This document shows, piece by piece, positions 16,272-24,121 of a stretch of 64,000 nt of DNA. The stretch lies in NCBI GenBank assembly GCA_043553855.1, contig CP121336.1, positions 992,001-1,056,000 of the forward strand, read 5' to 3'. A model generated the notes under the pieces. The model was not told the DNA's origin, did no database searches, and saw nothing but the letters and a program-made list of their open reading frames with translations. The position numbers and the translations under genes are program-made. The first letter of the stretch is position 1. Every line of letters starts with the position of its first letter. The DNA is from JAUIAS01 sp030425395. Its GTDB lineage: Bacteria > Pseudomonadota > Alphaproteobacteria > Rhodobacterales > Rhodobacteraceae.

Positions 16272-17075
16272 GTGTTATCCCCAACCCCCATCGCCCTGAT
16301 CACGGGGGCAGGCTCCGGCATTGGTCGGGCGCTCGCCGTAGAGGCCGCAAAATTAGGCTATGACCTCATCCTCGTTGGGCGTGGAATGGCGCAACTCGAA
16401 GAAACGGCCGCCAAGATTGGCACCGCAAATATCCAGTTGATCTCTGCCGATATCACGACATCCGAAGGCCGCGCCGCCATTGTGGCCGCAGCAGGCAGCC
16501 GGCTGGATGTTCTCATCAACAATGCCGGGCGGCTGGCTGTCGGGCGGCTCACTGATCTCAGCGACGATGAAATCTCTCAGACAATCGGCACCAATCTCAC
16601 AGCCACGTTGCTGCTCACTCGGGATCTTGTTCCCGCCCTCTCTGCAGCACAGGGACGGATCGTCAATATCGGGTCGATGTTCGGCATGATCGCTTTTCCC
16701 TATTTCTCGGCCTATTCGGCCACGAAATTCGCGTTGAGAGGCGTGTCAGATTCTCTGCGCCGTGAGCTTTCCGAATTCGGTATCAGCGTGACCTTTGTGG
16801 CACCTCGCGCCACCAACACTCCGGCACAAGGTGCCTTCAAACATCTTGTGGAACCATTTGGCATGGTGCTGGACACCCCTGAACGCGTCGCACGGCGCAC
16901 CTGGGACGGTATTCGCGCCGGTCGCAGGACGATTTTCCCCGGGGTCAGCGAGCGCATCTTCACCCTGATACAGGCTCTCGCTCCGTCCCTCATAGACCAA
17001 GCCCTGACCCGAAAGGCAGGCAGCGCCGGGACGCAAGCAGCGCTCAATTCCTATACAACACACTATGAGGCTTGA
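16272..17075 (+). CDS. Short-chain dehydrogenase/reductase (SDR)
   Basis: 267 residues from a GTG six bases after the ligase stop. Classical SDR motifs are TGAGSGIG (about residues 11-18, NAD(P) binding), VLINNAG (about residue 78), and the serine of NIGSMFG plus YSATK (catalytic Ser-Tyr-Lys). The C-terminus is longer than in minimal SDRs. It would reduce or oxidise an alcohol/carbonyl in the product of the ligase and hemolysin-family proteins. It is followed after three bases by the TauD-like gene, so co-transcription is almost certain. Confidence 0.92.
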   Translation: MLSPTPIALITGAGSGIGRALAVEAAKLGYDLILVGRGMAQLEETAAKIGTANIQLISADITTSEGRAAIVAAAGSRLDVLINNAGRLAVGRLTDLSDDEISQTIGTNLTATLLLTRDLVPALSAAQGRIVNIGSMFGMIAFPYFSAYSATKFALRGVSDSLRRELSEFGISVTFVAPRATNTPAQGAFKHLVEPFGMVLDTPERVARRTWDGIRAGRRTIFPGVSERIFTLIQALAPSLIDQALTRKAGSAGTQAALNSYTTHYEA

Positions 17076-17078
17076 ATA

Positions 17079-17939
17079 ATGAACTACAACGTCATCCGCC
17101 CCACCCGGTCGCAGAACTCACTGACTGATCCTTCGGTGGTTACGCAAATCCGCGCGCTGCTCGAAAAAGACGGCTGGACTTTGCTGCGCGGTTTTGCGCC
17201 CGACATGGCGGCATTCAGCGCGCTGACAACGGCACTGTGTCGCAAGATCACCTTCGATCCGGCACGGGAATACGGCGATGCCAACACTCAAAAGGTAGAT
17301 GCCGGCACCGGCCCGATCGGCCTGCACACTGAAAACGGGAACACCCCGGTTTGCCCCGATATTGTAGCTTTCTACAGCCCCGTTGCGGCCTTCGAGGGAT
17401 CGCAGACCACGATATGTGACGGTCGCGAAATCTATAACTCCATGAGTGAATGCCAACAGGACCGCTGGCAGCGTGAAATGATCGTCGAACGCTATCTCCC
17501 CGAAGAACTTTGGAAGCGATATCTTGCCAATGAGCATCCCGCGATTTCCCGGCCTGAAGAGGTAACACCGCGCCATGTTGAGGAGTTCCGCGCCGCCATC
17601 CCAAATCAGGACTTCGACTTGCTGGATGACGGCGGTATCAACTATCGGCTGACCATTTCTCCGGTGCGCGGCTCGGCTCTCTCCAAAGGTCGGGGATTTG
17701 CCAACGCCGTGCTCGGCCCGTCCCATAACTATGCGCCGCCGAAGTATCGCTTTGATGACGAAGACATCGTCAGCGGCGATGAAATCGAAGAGCTGCGCGA
17801 ACTTGCCGAAACCTGCACGCATGAAATCAACTGGCAAGACGGCGATATCGCGGTTCTTGACAACACACGCGTCATGCATGGCCGCCGCGCCATCGTCGAC
17901 ACCAATCGACAGCTTTTCATTGGCATGGGCACCGCCTGA
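17079..17939 (+). CDS. TauD/TfdA-like Fe(II)/2-oxoglutarate-dependent oxygenase
   Basis: 286 residues. The iron-binding facial triad is visible as LHTENG (His and Glu, near residue 84) and VMHGRRAI (distal His, near residue 267), with the arginine after it suited to 2-oxoglutarate. The N-terminal LEKDGWTLLRGFAPDMAAF segment is typical of the TauD superfamily. Such enzymes hydroxylate, desaturate or cleave small acids, amino acids or carrier-bound substrates. The glutamate instead of aspartate in H-x-(D/E) is allowed in the family. It is the last gene of the tight four-gene set. Confidence 0.85.
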   Translation: MNYNVIRPTRSQNSLTDPSVVTQIRALLEKDGWTLLRGFAPDMAAFSALTTALCRKITFDPAREYGDANTQKVDAGTGPIGLHTENGNTPVCPDIVAFYSPVAAFEGSQTTICDGREIYNSMSECQQDRWQREMIVERYLPEELWKRYLANEHPAISRPEEVTPRHVEEFRAAIPNQDFDLLDDGGINYRLTISPVRGSALSKGRGFANAVLGPSHNYAPPKYRFDDEDIVSGDEIEELRELAETCTHEINWQDGDIAVLDNTRVMHGRRAIVDTNRQLFIGMGTA

Positions 17940-17980
17940 CTGTGCCCGCACCTTTCCAAACCAAATCTACGGAGATCAAA

Positions 17981-18376
17981 ATGAAACGGTTTTTTTCCCT
18001 CATCCTCTTTGCAGTACTGTCAACCAGCCCCGCCTTTGCCGATCCGATTGAGGGTCTTTGGCGCACCTCCCCGGATGATCATGGAGATGTGGGTTACATC
18101 CGCGTCGGTTCCTGTGGGACAAGCTATTGCGGCGTGCTGGAGCGCGCAGAGAATGCTCAGGGAGCAGCCATTCAGCCCGATACTTTGGGCCGCAATATCG
18201 TCTGGAACCTGCAAGGTAACGAAGGCGGCGAATACGAGGGGCGAATATATGCGCCAGATCGGGACAAGGAATACATGTCCAAGCTCGAACTGTCAGGTGA
18301 CAGCATTTCGGTCAATGGCTGTGTGCTTGGTGGCCTGATATGCCGTAACGGAGGTCACTGGACGCGGGTGCAATAA
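17981..18376 (+). CDS. Secreted DUF2147 family protein
   Basis: 131 residues from an ATG preceded by GGAG. It has a cleavable signal peptide (MKRFFSLILFAVLSTSPAFA) and then the DUF2147 domain: DPIEGLWRTSPDDHG, GYIRVGSCGTSYCGVLER and a C-terminal GCVLGGLICRNGGHWTRV, with four cysteines that could pair in the periplasm. Function is not established for this family. It lies 41 bases after the TauD-like gene and may belong to the same transcript. A longer frame starting at 17942 is less likely. Confidence 0.8.
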   Translation: MKRFFSLILFAVLSTSPAFADPIEGLWRTSPDDHGDVGYIRVGSCGTSYCGVLERAENAQGAAIQPDTLGRNIVWNLQGNEGGEYEGRIYAPDRDKEYMSKLELSGDSISVNGCVLGGLICRNGGHWTRVQ

Positions 18377-18402
18377 CGCGGGTGCCCAAACCCACCTTAA
18401 AG

Positions 18403-18446
18403 AAGAAGCGTTTTCAGGCTTCTTGGGCCTCCCTTCACGGGGGGCC
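18403..18446 (+). terminator. Possible terminator: two consecutive hairpins
   Basis: AAGAAGC-GTTTTCAG-GCTTCTT (18403-18424) is followed directly by GGCCTCCC-TTCAC-GGGGGGCC with one G-T pair. There is no clear T-run, so termination is likely but not certain. The hairpins sit just after the DUF2147 gene and before the LuxR-type gene. Confidence 0.4.
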
Positions 18447-18557
18447 TTCTTGGGCCACTTTGAAACAGTATGACGCAGCGCAAAATCGAGGCGTGCCATT
18501 GCTCTTGCCTGTCCGTTGCTTATTGATGTTTAGCGAAAGAATTTTTGGATTGATCAC

Positions 18558-19088
18558 ATGCGACTTGTGGGGGCGAACCAGGCCAGCACCCTGAAATCTG
18601 TCACGCTGTTTCTGATCGGAAGCATTGTATTCTTCGTATTTGACGCTACCAGCGATATCTACGAACGCGTCGTGGCGAGAAAAACGCCCGGTTTTCTTGA
18701 TCTTACTCACCTGTTTTTTGAGTTATTTTCGGCTGCGGCGCTGATATTGGCCGTGCGGGTTCTGGTGCATCAGTTGCGCTGGCTTCAGGCGCGCAATACC
18801 GAACAGGCGCAATCCCTCGAATTCCTGCGCGGAGAGTTCGCAGGATTTACGCAAGGCAAGTTTGACGAATGGAGCCTGACCTCCGCCGAGCGGGACATAG
18901 CAATGTATATGCTCAAAGGGCTCAGCACCGCTGAGATCGCTGCCGCCCGTTCCACAGCTGAAGGCACAGTGAAGGCCCAAACATCCAATATTTTCAGAAA
19001 GACCGGCGTTGCCTCCCGAATGGAACTCATGAGCCTGTTCATGGACGAATTTCTCGAAGTCGGTTCGGGAATTGGAAGCAAGGGATAG
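18558..19088 (+). CDS. Membrane-anchored LuxR-type HTH protein
   Basis: 176 residues. Two hydrophobic segments (about residues 13-30, VTLFLIGSIVFFVFDATS, and 48-68, FFELFSAAALILAVRVLVHQ) precede a coiled linker. The C-terminal LuxR/GerE helix-turn-helix reads WSLTSAERDIAMYMLKGLSTAEIAAARSTAEGTVKAQTSNIFRKTGVASRMELMSLF. No receiver or acyl-homoserine-lactone domain is present, so this is a membrane-tethered DNA-binding protein. Because it follows the four-gene set with the hemolysin-family gene, it may sense membrane state or the product and regulate the set. That role is inference. Confidence 0.85.
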   Translation: MRLVGANQASTLKSVTLFLIGSIVFFVFDATSDIYERVVARKTPGFLDLTHLFFELFSAAALILAVRVLVHQLRWLQARNTEQAQSLEFLRGEFAGFTQGKFDEWSLTSAERDIAMYMLKGLSTAEIAAARSTAEGTVKAQTSNIFRKTGVASRMELMSLFMDEFLEVGSGIGSKG

Positions 19089-19258
19089 CCAGCCAAAGCG
19101 ATAACCTCGTTTCGCTATAGCACAGCGCAATCTTGACGAATTGAAAATCGCCCCCGAACGGGGGCGCGCCAGCGCCACACCACTGGCGCGTCTGTATAGA
19201 CAGAAACCCACAATTGCGCGTATCAAAACTGCGTTTGTCGTGCTCAGGGTCGTTGGAA

Positions 19259-19975
19259 ATGCAAGATATCCTTTACGAGATTGCCGGACTGACCGGCGTT
19301 GCATTCTACCTTGGCAGCTATGCATTGTTGCAGGCCGGTCGGGTCAAGGGAAACGGCTATGTCTATGCCACGCTGAACCTGATTGCGGCTGGTCTTGTTC
19401 TGATATCTCTCTTCAGCGGATGGAACCTTTGGTCCGCGATCATCCAATCCAGCTGGATTGCGATTTCCGTCATGGGCATGACCCGCGTCTGGCTTTTGAC
19501 ACGAGGTTTGAAATTCTCGGCCGAAGAGGACGAACTGCGGCTGCGCCACTTTTCACATATGCGGCGGCTCGATGCGCGACGGCTGTTCAACGCGGGGCGA
19601 TGGCACGACGGACGGCCAGGCGATCTGCTGACACAGGCCGGCGAACCGGTGACCCAGCTTTCCTACATTGCCGAAGGCGGCGTTGACATTCTGATCAACG
19701 GCAACGTCATTGCGGACGTGGGGTGCGGCGAATTCATAGGCGAGATGGCTTGCCTCAAACAAGGTCCGGCCAGCGCCACGGTCGCGATCAATCAACCATC
19801 GCGCTACTTTGCGATCTCATCAGATGCGCTGCTCAAGTTGATCCGTCAGAACGGGGAGATCGAAGCCCATCTCGAGGCCGCTTTTTCCCACAACATCCGC
19901 GCCAAATTAATGGCCACCAACCACCGCCTTGAACAGGCCCTGCAAAAAGGTGCCGCAAAATCAGCCGCTGAGTAA
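19259..19975 (+). CDS. Membrane protein with CBU_0592-like domain fused to a cyclic-nucleotide-binding domain
   Basis: 238 residues from the ATG at 19259; an upstream in-frame start at 19214 is possible. The N-terminal part (about residues 1-80) has three hydrophobic segments with the CBU_0592-like pattern GVAFYLGSYALLQAGRV...YATLNLIAAGLVLISL. The C-terminal half is a cNMP-binding (CRP-like) domain: RPGDLLTQAGEPVTQLSYIAEGGVDILING and VGCGEFIGEMACLKQGPASATV, matching the cyclic-nucleotide phosphate-binding cassette. There is no DNA-binding domain. It probably senses cyclic nucleotide or a related ligand at the inner membrane. Convergent with the downstream TRAP genes. Confidence 0.75.
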   Translation: MQDILYEIAGLTGVAFYLGSYALLQAGRVKGNGYVYATLNLIAAGLVLISLFSGWNLWSAIIQSSWIAISVMGMTRVWLLTRGLKFSAEEDELRLRHFSHMRRLDARRLFNAGRWHDGRPGDLLTQAGEPVTQLSYIAEGGVDILINGNVIADVGCGEFIGEMACLKQGPASATVAINQPSRYFAISSDALLKLIRQNGEIEAHLEAAFSHNIRAKLMATNHRLEQALQKGAAKSAAE

Positions 19976-20046
19976 TCAATCAAAGGGCAAGCTCTGCGAG
20001 CTATTCCGCAGTGGCGGTCAACTGAGGCTCTGACCAGACTACGGCC

Positions 20047-21336
20047 CTACATCTGCGATGGCAGCCACAGGGCAAGGCCAGGGAAGGCCAGCACCAAGGC
20101 CAGAGCAACCAGACCGGCGGCGACAAATGGCCAAACCCCGCCAAAGATCGTCCAAAGCTCCACATCCTTGACCACTGATTTGACGACAAAGACGTTCATG
20201 CCAATAGGCGGCGTGATCAGACCCAGTTCAATGACGATGATCGCGACAATGCCGAACCAGATCAGATCGACGCCCAAATTGGTCAGGATCGCAGCAAAAA
20301 CAGGAATGGTCAGCAGCATCATCGACAAGCTGTCAAAGACGCTGCCCATGACCAGATAGATCGCACACATGACCAAGACGACGCCCATTGGCGAAAGCTG
20401 CATCGCACTGATGCCTTGAACGATTGTGCCGGTAAGACCGGCCATCGCGACGAAGTTGGAAAACGCGACCGCCCCAAAGGCGACGACAAAGATCATGGCC
20501 GTGGTCACGCCGCATTCGACCAACGCGCTGACCAGCACCGAAAACGTCAACCGCCCACGGCCCCATGCAAAGAGCATCGCACCCGCCGCGCCGATCCCCG
20601 CCGCTTCGGTCGGGGTAAAAATCCCAAGATAGATGCCGCCAAGCACGATGAGAAACAACACGAGGATGCCCCAGACCCGGCCCAGAGCGCGAAACCGTTC
20701 GCACCATGGTGTCCTTGGACCGTTTGGGCCCATTTCGGGGTAGATAAAGGTCAAGATGGAAATCGACCCGATAAAAAGCACGACCAACAACAGCCCAGGC
20801 ACGACGCCCGCGACGAAAAGCTTGCCAATGTCCGAATTGGTCAAGATGCCATAGATGACCAAGGGCACCGAGGGGGGTATCAGGATTCCCAGCGTGCACC
20901 CGGCGGCAATGGAGGCCGTGGCCAGACCGTCGCTATAGCGGTATCTGCGCATGGCCGGCATCGCGACTTTCGACATGGTTGCTGCCGTGGCCAGTGAGCT
21001 GCCCGACACCGCAGAAAATCCTGCGCAAGCCGCGATGGTTGTCATGGCCAAACCGCCACGCCAATGGCTGAGCCACGCATGGGCCGCACCATACAAATCA
21101 TCGGAAAGGCGGGCACGATGTACGAACGCCCCCATCAGAATGAACAATGGAAGGGTCGAGAAATTGTAGTTCATCGACAGGTCTATGATCTGTTGCCCAG
21201 CCATTTCCATGGCCGGCATCGTGCCCCGAATATAGGCGAACCCGAGTGTGCCGATGATTAGCATGCCAAATCCCAAAGGCACGCCAAGAAAGCAAATGAG
21301 GAACAAAAGCCCCAGACCGATGAGAGACAGCGTCAT
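20047..21336 (-). CDS. TRAP transporter large permease (DctM type)
   Basis: About 429 residues from an ATG overlapping the DctQ stop (ATGA); the longer frame upstream is the DctQ gene read in another frame. It has about twelve hydrophobic helices. It carries DctM family features such as SGSSLATAATMSKVAMPAMRRYRY and ASIAAGCTLGILIPPSVPLVIYG early, and GLITPPIGMNVFVVKSV near the end. It imports a carboxylate or similar anion by sodium-coupled transport with DctQ and the periplasmic DctP protein encoded upstream. Last gene of the sulfatase operon. Confidence 0.93.
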   Translation of the reverse strand: MTLSLIGLGLLFLICFLGVPLGFGMLIIGTLGFAYIRGTMPAMEMAGQQIIDLSMNYNFSTLPLFILMGAFVHRARLSDDLYGAAHAWLSHWRGGLAMTTIAACAGFSAVSGSSLATAATMSKVAMPAMRRYRYSDGLATASIAAGCTLGILIPPSVPLVIYGILTNSDIGKLFVAGVVPGLLLVVLFIGSISILTFIYPEMGPNGPRTPWCERFRALGRVWGILVLFLIVLGGIYLGIFTPTEAAGIGAAGAMLFAWGRGRLTFSVLVSALVECGVTTAMIFVVAFGAVAFSNFVAMAGLTGTIVQGISAMQLSPMGVVLVMCAIYLVMGSVFDSLSMMLLTIPVFAAILTNLGVDLIWFGIVAIIVIELGLITPPIGMNVFVVKSVVKDVELWTIFGGVWPFVAAGLVALALVLAFPGLALWLPSQM

Positions 21337-21860
21337 TCGGTCACCTCTGAACGTTTTGCGCGCAGGTGATGCCAGAGCATGGCGCATTGGATGAGGACCG
21401 ACAACGCGACCAGAACAACCATAATCAACGCCAGCGGATAAATCAGCCATTCGAGGTAGCCGGTCATTTGCTGGCTGCGTTGCAACGAACCGAACTGCCG
21501 GAATATCAGCACTGCCAGAAGGCTAAGCCCGGCGATATTCACCAGCATGACGGCTGCTTTCAATGCATGCGCGGCACGCCCGCGAAACCAGCCCGTGAAC
21601 AAGGCGACCGAGATATTTTCATCGGCCCAGACAACAATGGCTAACGACAGAAACACCAGAATTGCCAGCAGGAACTGCGCCACCTCAAAGGCACCGGCAA
21701 GCGGCGCATTGAAAACGTAGCGCAAGAAAACATCGACAAAGATCAACGCCATCATGGCGAAGGCCACGATGGCAATCAGAAGCCGCAATCCGACAAGCAA
21801 GACAGGCGGCAATGGCACCGTGCCCGTCATTTCGGTTTCGATTTCAACGTCGTCATTCAT
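21333..21860 (-). CDS. TRAP transporter small permease (DctQ type)
   Basis: About 175 residues from the ATG at 21860, which overlaps the stop of the HDAC-like gene (ATGA). Four hydrophobic helices are seen, with the DctQ pattern DVFLRYVFNAPLAGAFEVAQFLLAILVF and VVWADENISVALFTGWF. It pairs with the large permease encoded directly after it. Upstream in-frame codons belong to the preceding gene. Confidence 0.92.
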   Translation of the reverse strand: MNDDVEIETEMTGTVPLPPVLLVGLRLLIAIVAFAMMALIFVDVFLRYVFNAPLAGAFEVAQFLLAILVFLSLAIVVWADENISVALFTGWFRGRAAHALKAAVMLVNIAGLSLLAVLIFRQFGSLQRSQQMTGYLEWLIYPLALIMVVLVALSVLIQCAMLWHHLRAKRSEVTE

Positions 21861-22978
21861 ACCTTGGAGCCTTTGGCAGGCGGCACCGCCGCAAGGCATG
21901 CTTCGGCGCGGGCAATGGCGGCCTCTTGATGATCGAGCACAGGGGCCGCGCAAGCCGCGGCAATCGCAGGCAGGAACGGGTCGGTCACATCGGTTCGGAT
22001 GCCGCTGAGAGTTTCGAAGACCGCCAGAGCGTAGAAGGGAACCGTTTGCAAATGATAGCCGCCCTCGTGCACGAATACGATCCGGCCGTCACAATGGTGA
22101 TTTGCACATGCCATAAGTTCCGCGGTGATGGCCCTATAGCTATCGCTGGACAGCATCATGCGCGCCGTTGGGTCCATGAACCCCGCGTCGAGCCCACAGG
22201 CAACAAGGATCAGGTCCGGCTGATATTGGGCCAGCGCAGGCACGACCACACGTTCGAGCGCCTCAAGGTATGTGGCTTGGCTGCTGCCCGCCGGAAGCGG
22301 AATGTTCAGCGTATAGCCCTGTCCTGCGCCCTCCCCCTGTTCACTGTTATCGCCAGCCCGCAGGGGAAAGCCGTTCGCCTGATGCAGTGATACGGCCAGA
22401 ACGCGCGGATCGCTCCAGAAAATGGATTGCGCCCCGTTGCCCGGGTGGGCGTCGATGTCGATGATCGCGATACGGGACAGTCCCAGCACATCAAGCGCAT
22501 GGGCCGCAGCGACCGCGCAATTGTTGAACACACAAAAACCCATCGCTTCGCCAGCCTCTGCATGGTGTCCCGGCGGGCGCACCAGCGCGTAAGCATTTTG
22601 CACGCGCCCCTCGGCCACGGCTGACACAGCTGTAATCGCTGCACCCGCGGCAAGGCGCGCTGTCTCATACCCGCCTTCACCGATATGGGTCGTGGCTTTG
22701 CTGGCGACGTTACCGCCACCTGCCAGACTGATCCGCTCGACATGGGCAACATGCTCCGGGGTATGCACCCGCAAAAGCGAATTGCGCGAGGCGATCTGCG
22801 GTGCGATCTGAGTGAGCTGCGCGGTCAGCCCGCTGGCGTCCAGCAAATTCTTGATGCGCCGTTTGGATTCCGGGCTTTCGGGGTGCGCTGCCGGTTCGAT
22901 CCATGCGCTGCGCGGGCCGAAATGATTGCCGGCGTCATGCCACATCATTCTTTCGTCCCAGATCAATCCTGTCGCCAT
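21857..22978 (-). CDS. Histone-deacetylase-family zinc amidohydrolase (acetylpolyamine amidohydrolase-like)
   Basis: About 373 residues from the ATG at 22978, which has GGGGGT at good spacing. The arginase/deacetylase fold is shown by VRPPGHHAEAGEAMGFCVFNNCAVAA (active-site histidines), DIDAHPGNGAQSIFW (zinc ligands Asp and His), SLHQANGFP, CGLDAGFMDP and HEGGYH with the catalytic tyrosine. The usual D-x-H-H-G-N-G has Pro in place of the second His. Bacterial members remove acyl groups from polyamines or other small amides. It is placed inside a TRAP operon with a sulfatase, so it probably processes the imported compound by amide hydrolysis. Confidence 0.88.
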   Translation of the reverse strand: MATGLIWDERMMWHDAGNHFGPRSAWIEPAAHPESPESKRRIKNLLDASGLTAQLTQIAPQIASRNSLLRVHTPEHVAHVERISLAGGGNVASKATTHIGEGGYETARLAAGAAITAVSAVAEGRVQNAYALVRPPGHHAEAGEAMGFCVFNNCAVAAAHALDVLGLSRIAIIDIDAHPGNGAQSIFWSDPRVLAVSLHQANGFPLRAGDNSEQGEGAGQGYTLNIPLPAGSSQATYLEALERVVVPALAQYQPDLILVACGLDAGFMDPTARMMLSSDSYRAITAELMACANHHCDGRIVFVHEGGYHLQTVPFYALAVFETLSGIRTDVTDPFLPAIAAACAAPVLDHQEAAIARAEACLAAVPPAKGSKV

Positions 22979-23032
22979 GTCGTTACCCCCAAGATGCAAC
23001 CAGGCCCTGGAAGAGGGCCTGGCAGGCGGTGA

Positions 23033-24079
23033 TTACTCGGCCAAGACTGCAGCCACCTGATCCTTGTAGTAGTCATACACTGCCTGGCCATCCAAACCGG
23101 CTGCATTTGCCTTTTCAATCCAGGCCGCATGCATTGGAGACCATTTTTCCGTCATGGCCGCGTTGAACGCATCGGACGGCACGATGATTTCGCCACCTTG
23201 ATCCTTGTAGGCCTGCACGACTTTTTCGTTCCATGCATCCGTTTCGGAAGACAGGCGTGCGAAGGCTTCGCCAGACACGGATTCAATCGCAGCCTTGTCC
23301 GCGTCGTCCAGCGCGTCCCATGTGCCCTGATTGATCATCAGAGCAAAGATCGGCGTGAAGACACCGCCTTGGACCACCGTGCAGGATTTCGCGTATTGCG
23401 CGGTTTTAAAGGCAAAGGCGTCGCCGATGGAAATCCCGTTGAACCCATCGACGGTTCCCTTTGAGACAAGCGCATACATTTCTGTCGCGGGGCCTGCGAC
23501 AACAGGCACCTCCATTGCCTTCATTGCATTGGCAGCATAGCCCGGCAGCGACCACATCTTGAGCGATTTCAAGGCTTGGGGTGAATCGATCGGCCCCTTG
23601 AGCGAGCACATCACTCCGCCCGGATTGCTGAGAAAGCCGAGGATTTTGACACCTTCAAGCGTTTCTTTTTCTTCGATGAATTTGGCATAGGTCCGCGACA
23701 GCGCGACGGCATTTGCTTCGGCGGACTCCGAGATCATCGGCAGCATGCTCAACTGGATCAAGGGCGCGGCCTGGCCCAGAAAGGTATGCGAGGCGTCGAC
23801 AATCCCGGTGCGTGTGGCGTCGTAAAGCCGCGGCGCAGGTGCTGCGGCAGTGTCCATGATGCGCACGGTCACGCGCCCTTCGGTTGCTGTTGCAACATTG
23901 GCAGCCCAAGTCCCGAATACCGGATCGTTCAGCGGATGGCCCGGCGCGATCAGGCTGTAAAGCAATTCCTTCGCCTGTGCCGCCGGGGCGATTGTGGTCG
24001 CCAACAAAGCGGCTGTGAACGCGGTGGTCACCACATTTTTTAAAGAAAAGGCTTTTTGAGCTGCGTGTTTCATTTTCAT
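23033..24079 (-). CDS. TRAP transporter substrate-binding protein (DctP type)
   Basis: 348 residues with a signal peptide (about residues 1-36, ending APAAQA) and the DctP fold: KELLYSLIAPGHPLNDPVFGTWAANVATATEGRVTVRIMD and the central LKSLKMWSLPGYAANAMKAMEVPVV segment around the position of the ligand-carboxylate arginine, which here reads KMWSLPG rather than the usual K-(I/V)-R. Loss of that arginine hints at a ligand that is not a simple carboxylate. It is encoded between the sulfatase and the HDAC-like hydrolase. Confidence 0.88.
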   Translation of the reverse strand: MKMKHAAQKAFSLKNVVTTAFTAALLATTIAPAAQAKELLYSLIAPGHPLNDPVFGTWAANVATATEGRVTVRIMDTAAAPAPRLYDATRTGIVDASHTFLGQAAPLIQLSMLPMISESAEANAVALSRTYAKFIEEKETLEGVKILGFLSNPGGVMCSLKGPIDSPQALKSLKMWSLPGYAANAMKAMEVPVVAGPATEMYALVSKGTVDGFNGISIGDAFAFKTAQYAKSCTVVQGGVFTPIFALMINQGTWDALDDADKAAIESVSGEAFARLSSETDAWNEKVVQAYKDQGGEIIVPSDAFNAAMTEKWSPMHAAWIEKANAAGLDGQAVYDYYKDQVAAVLAE

Positions 24080-24121
24080 CTCCCTTGGTTATCGACCGCG
24101 TCTTTGGTCGTTTTGTTTTGT

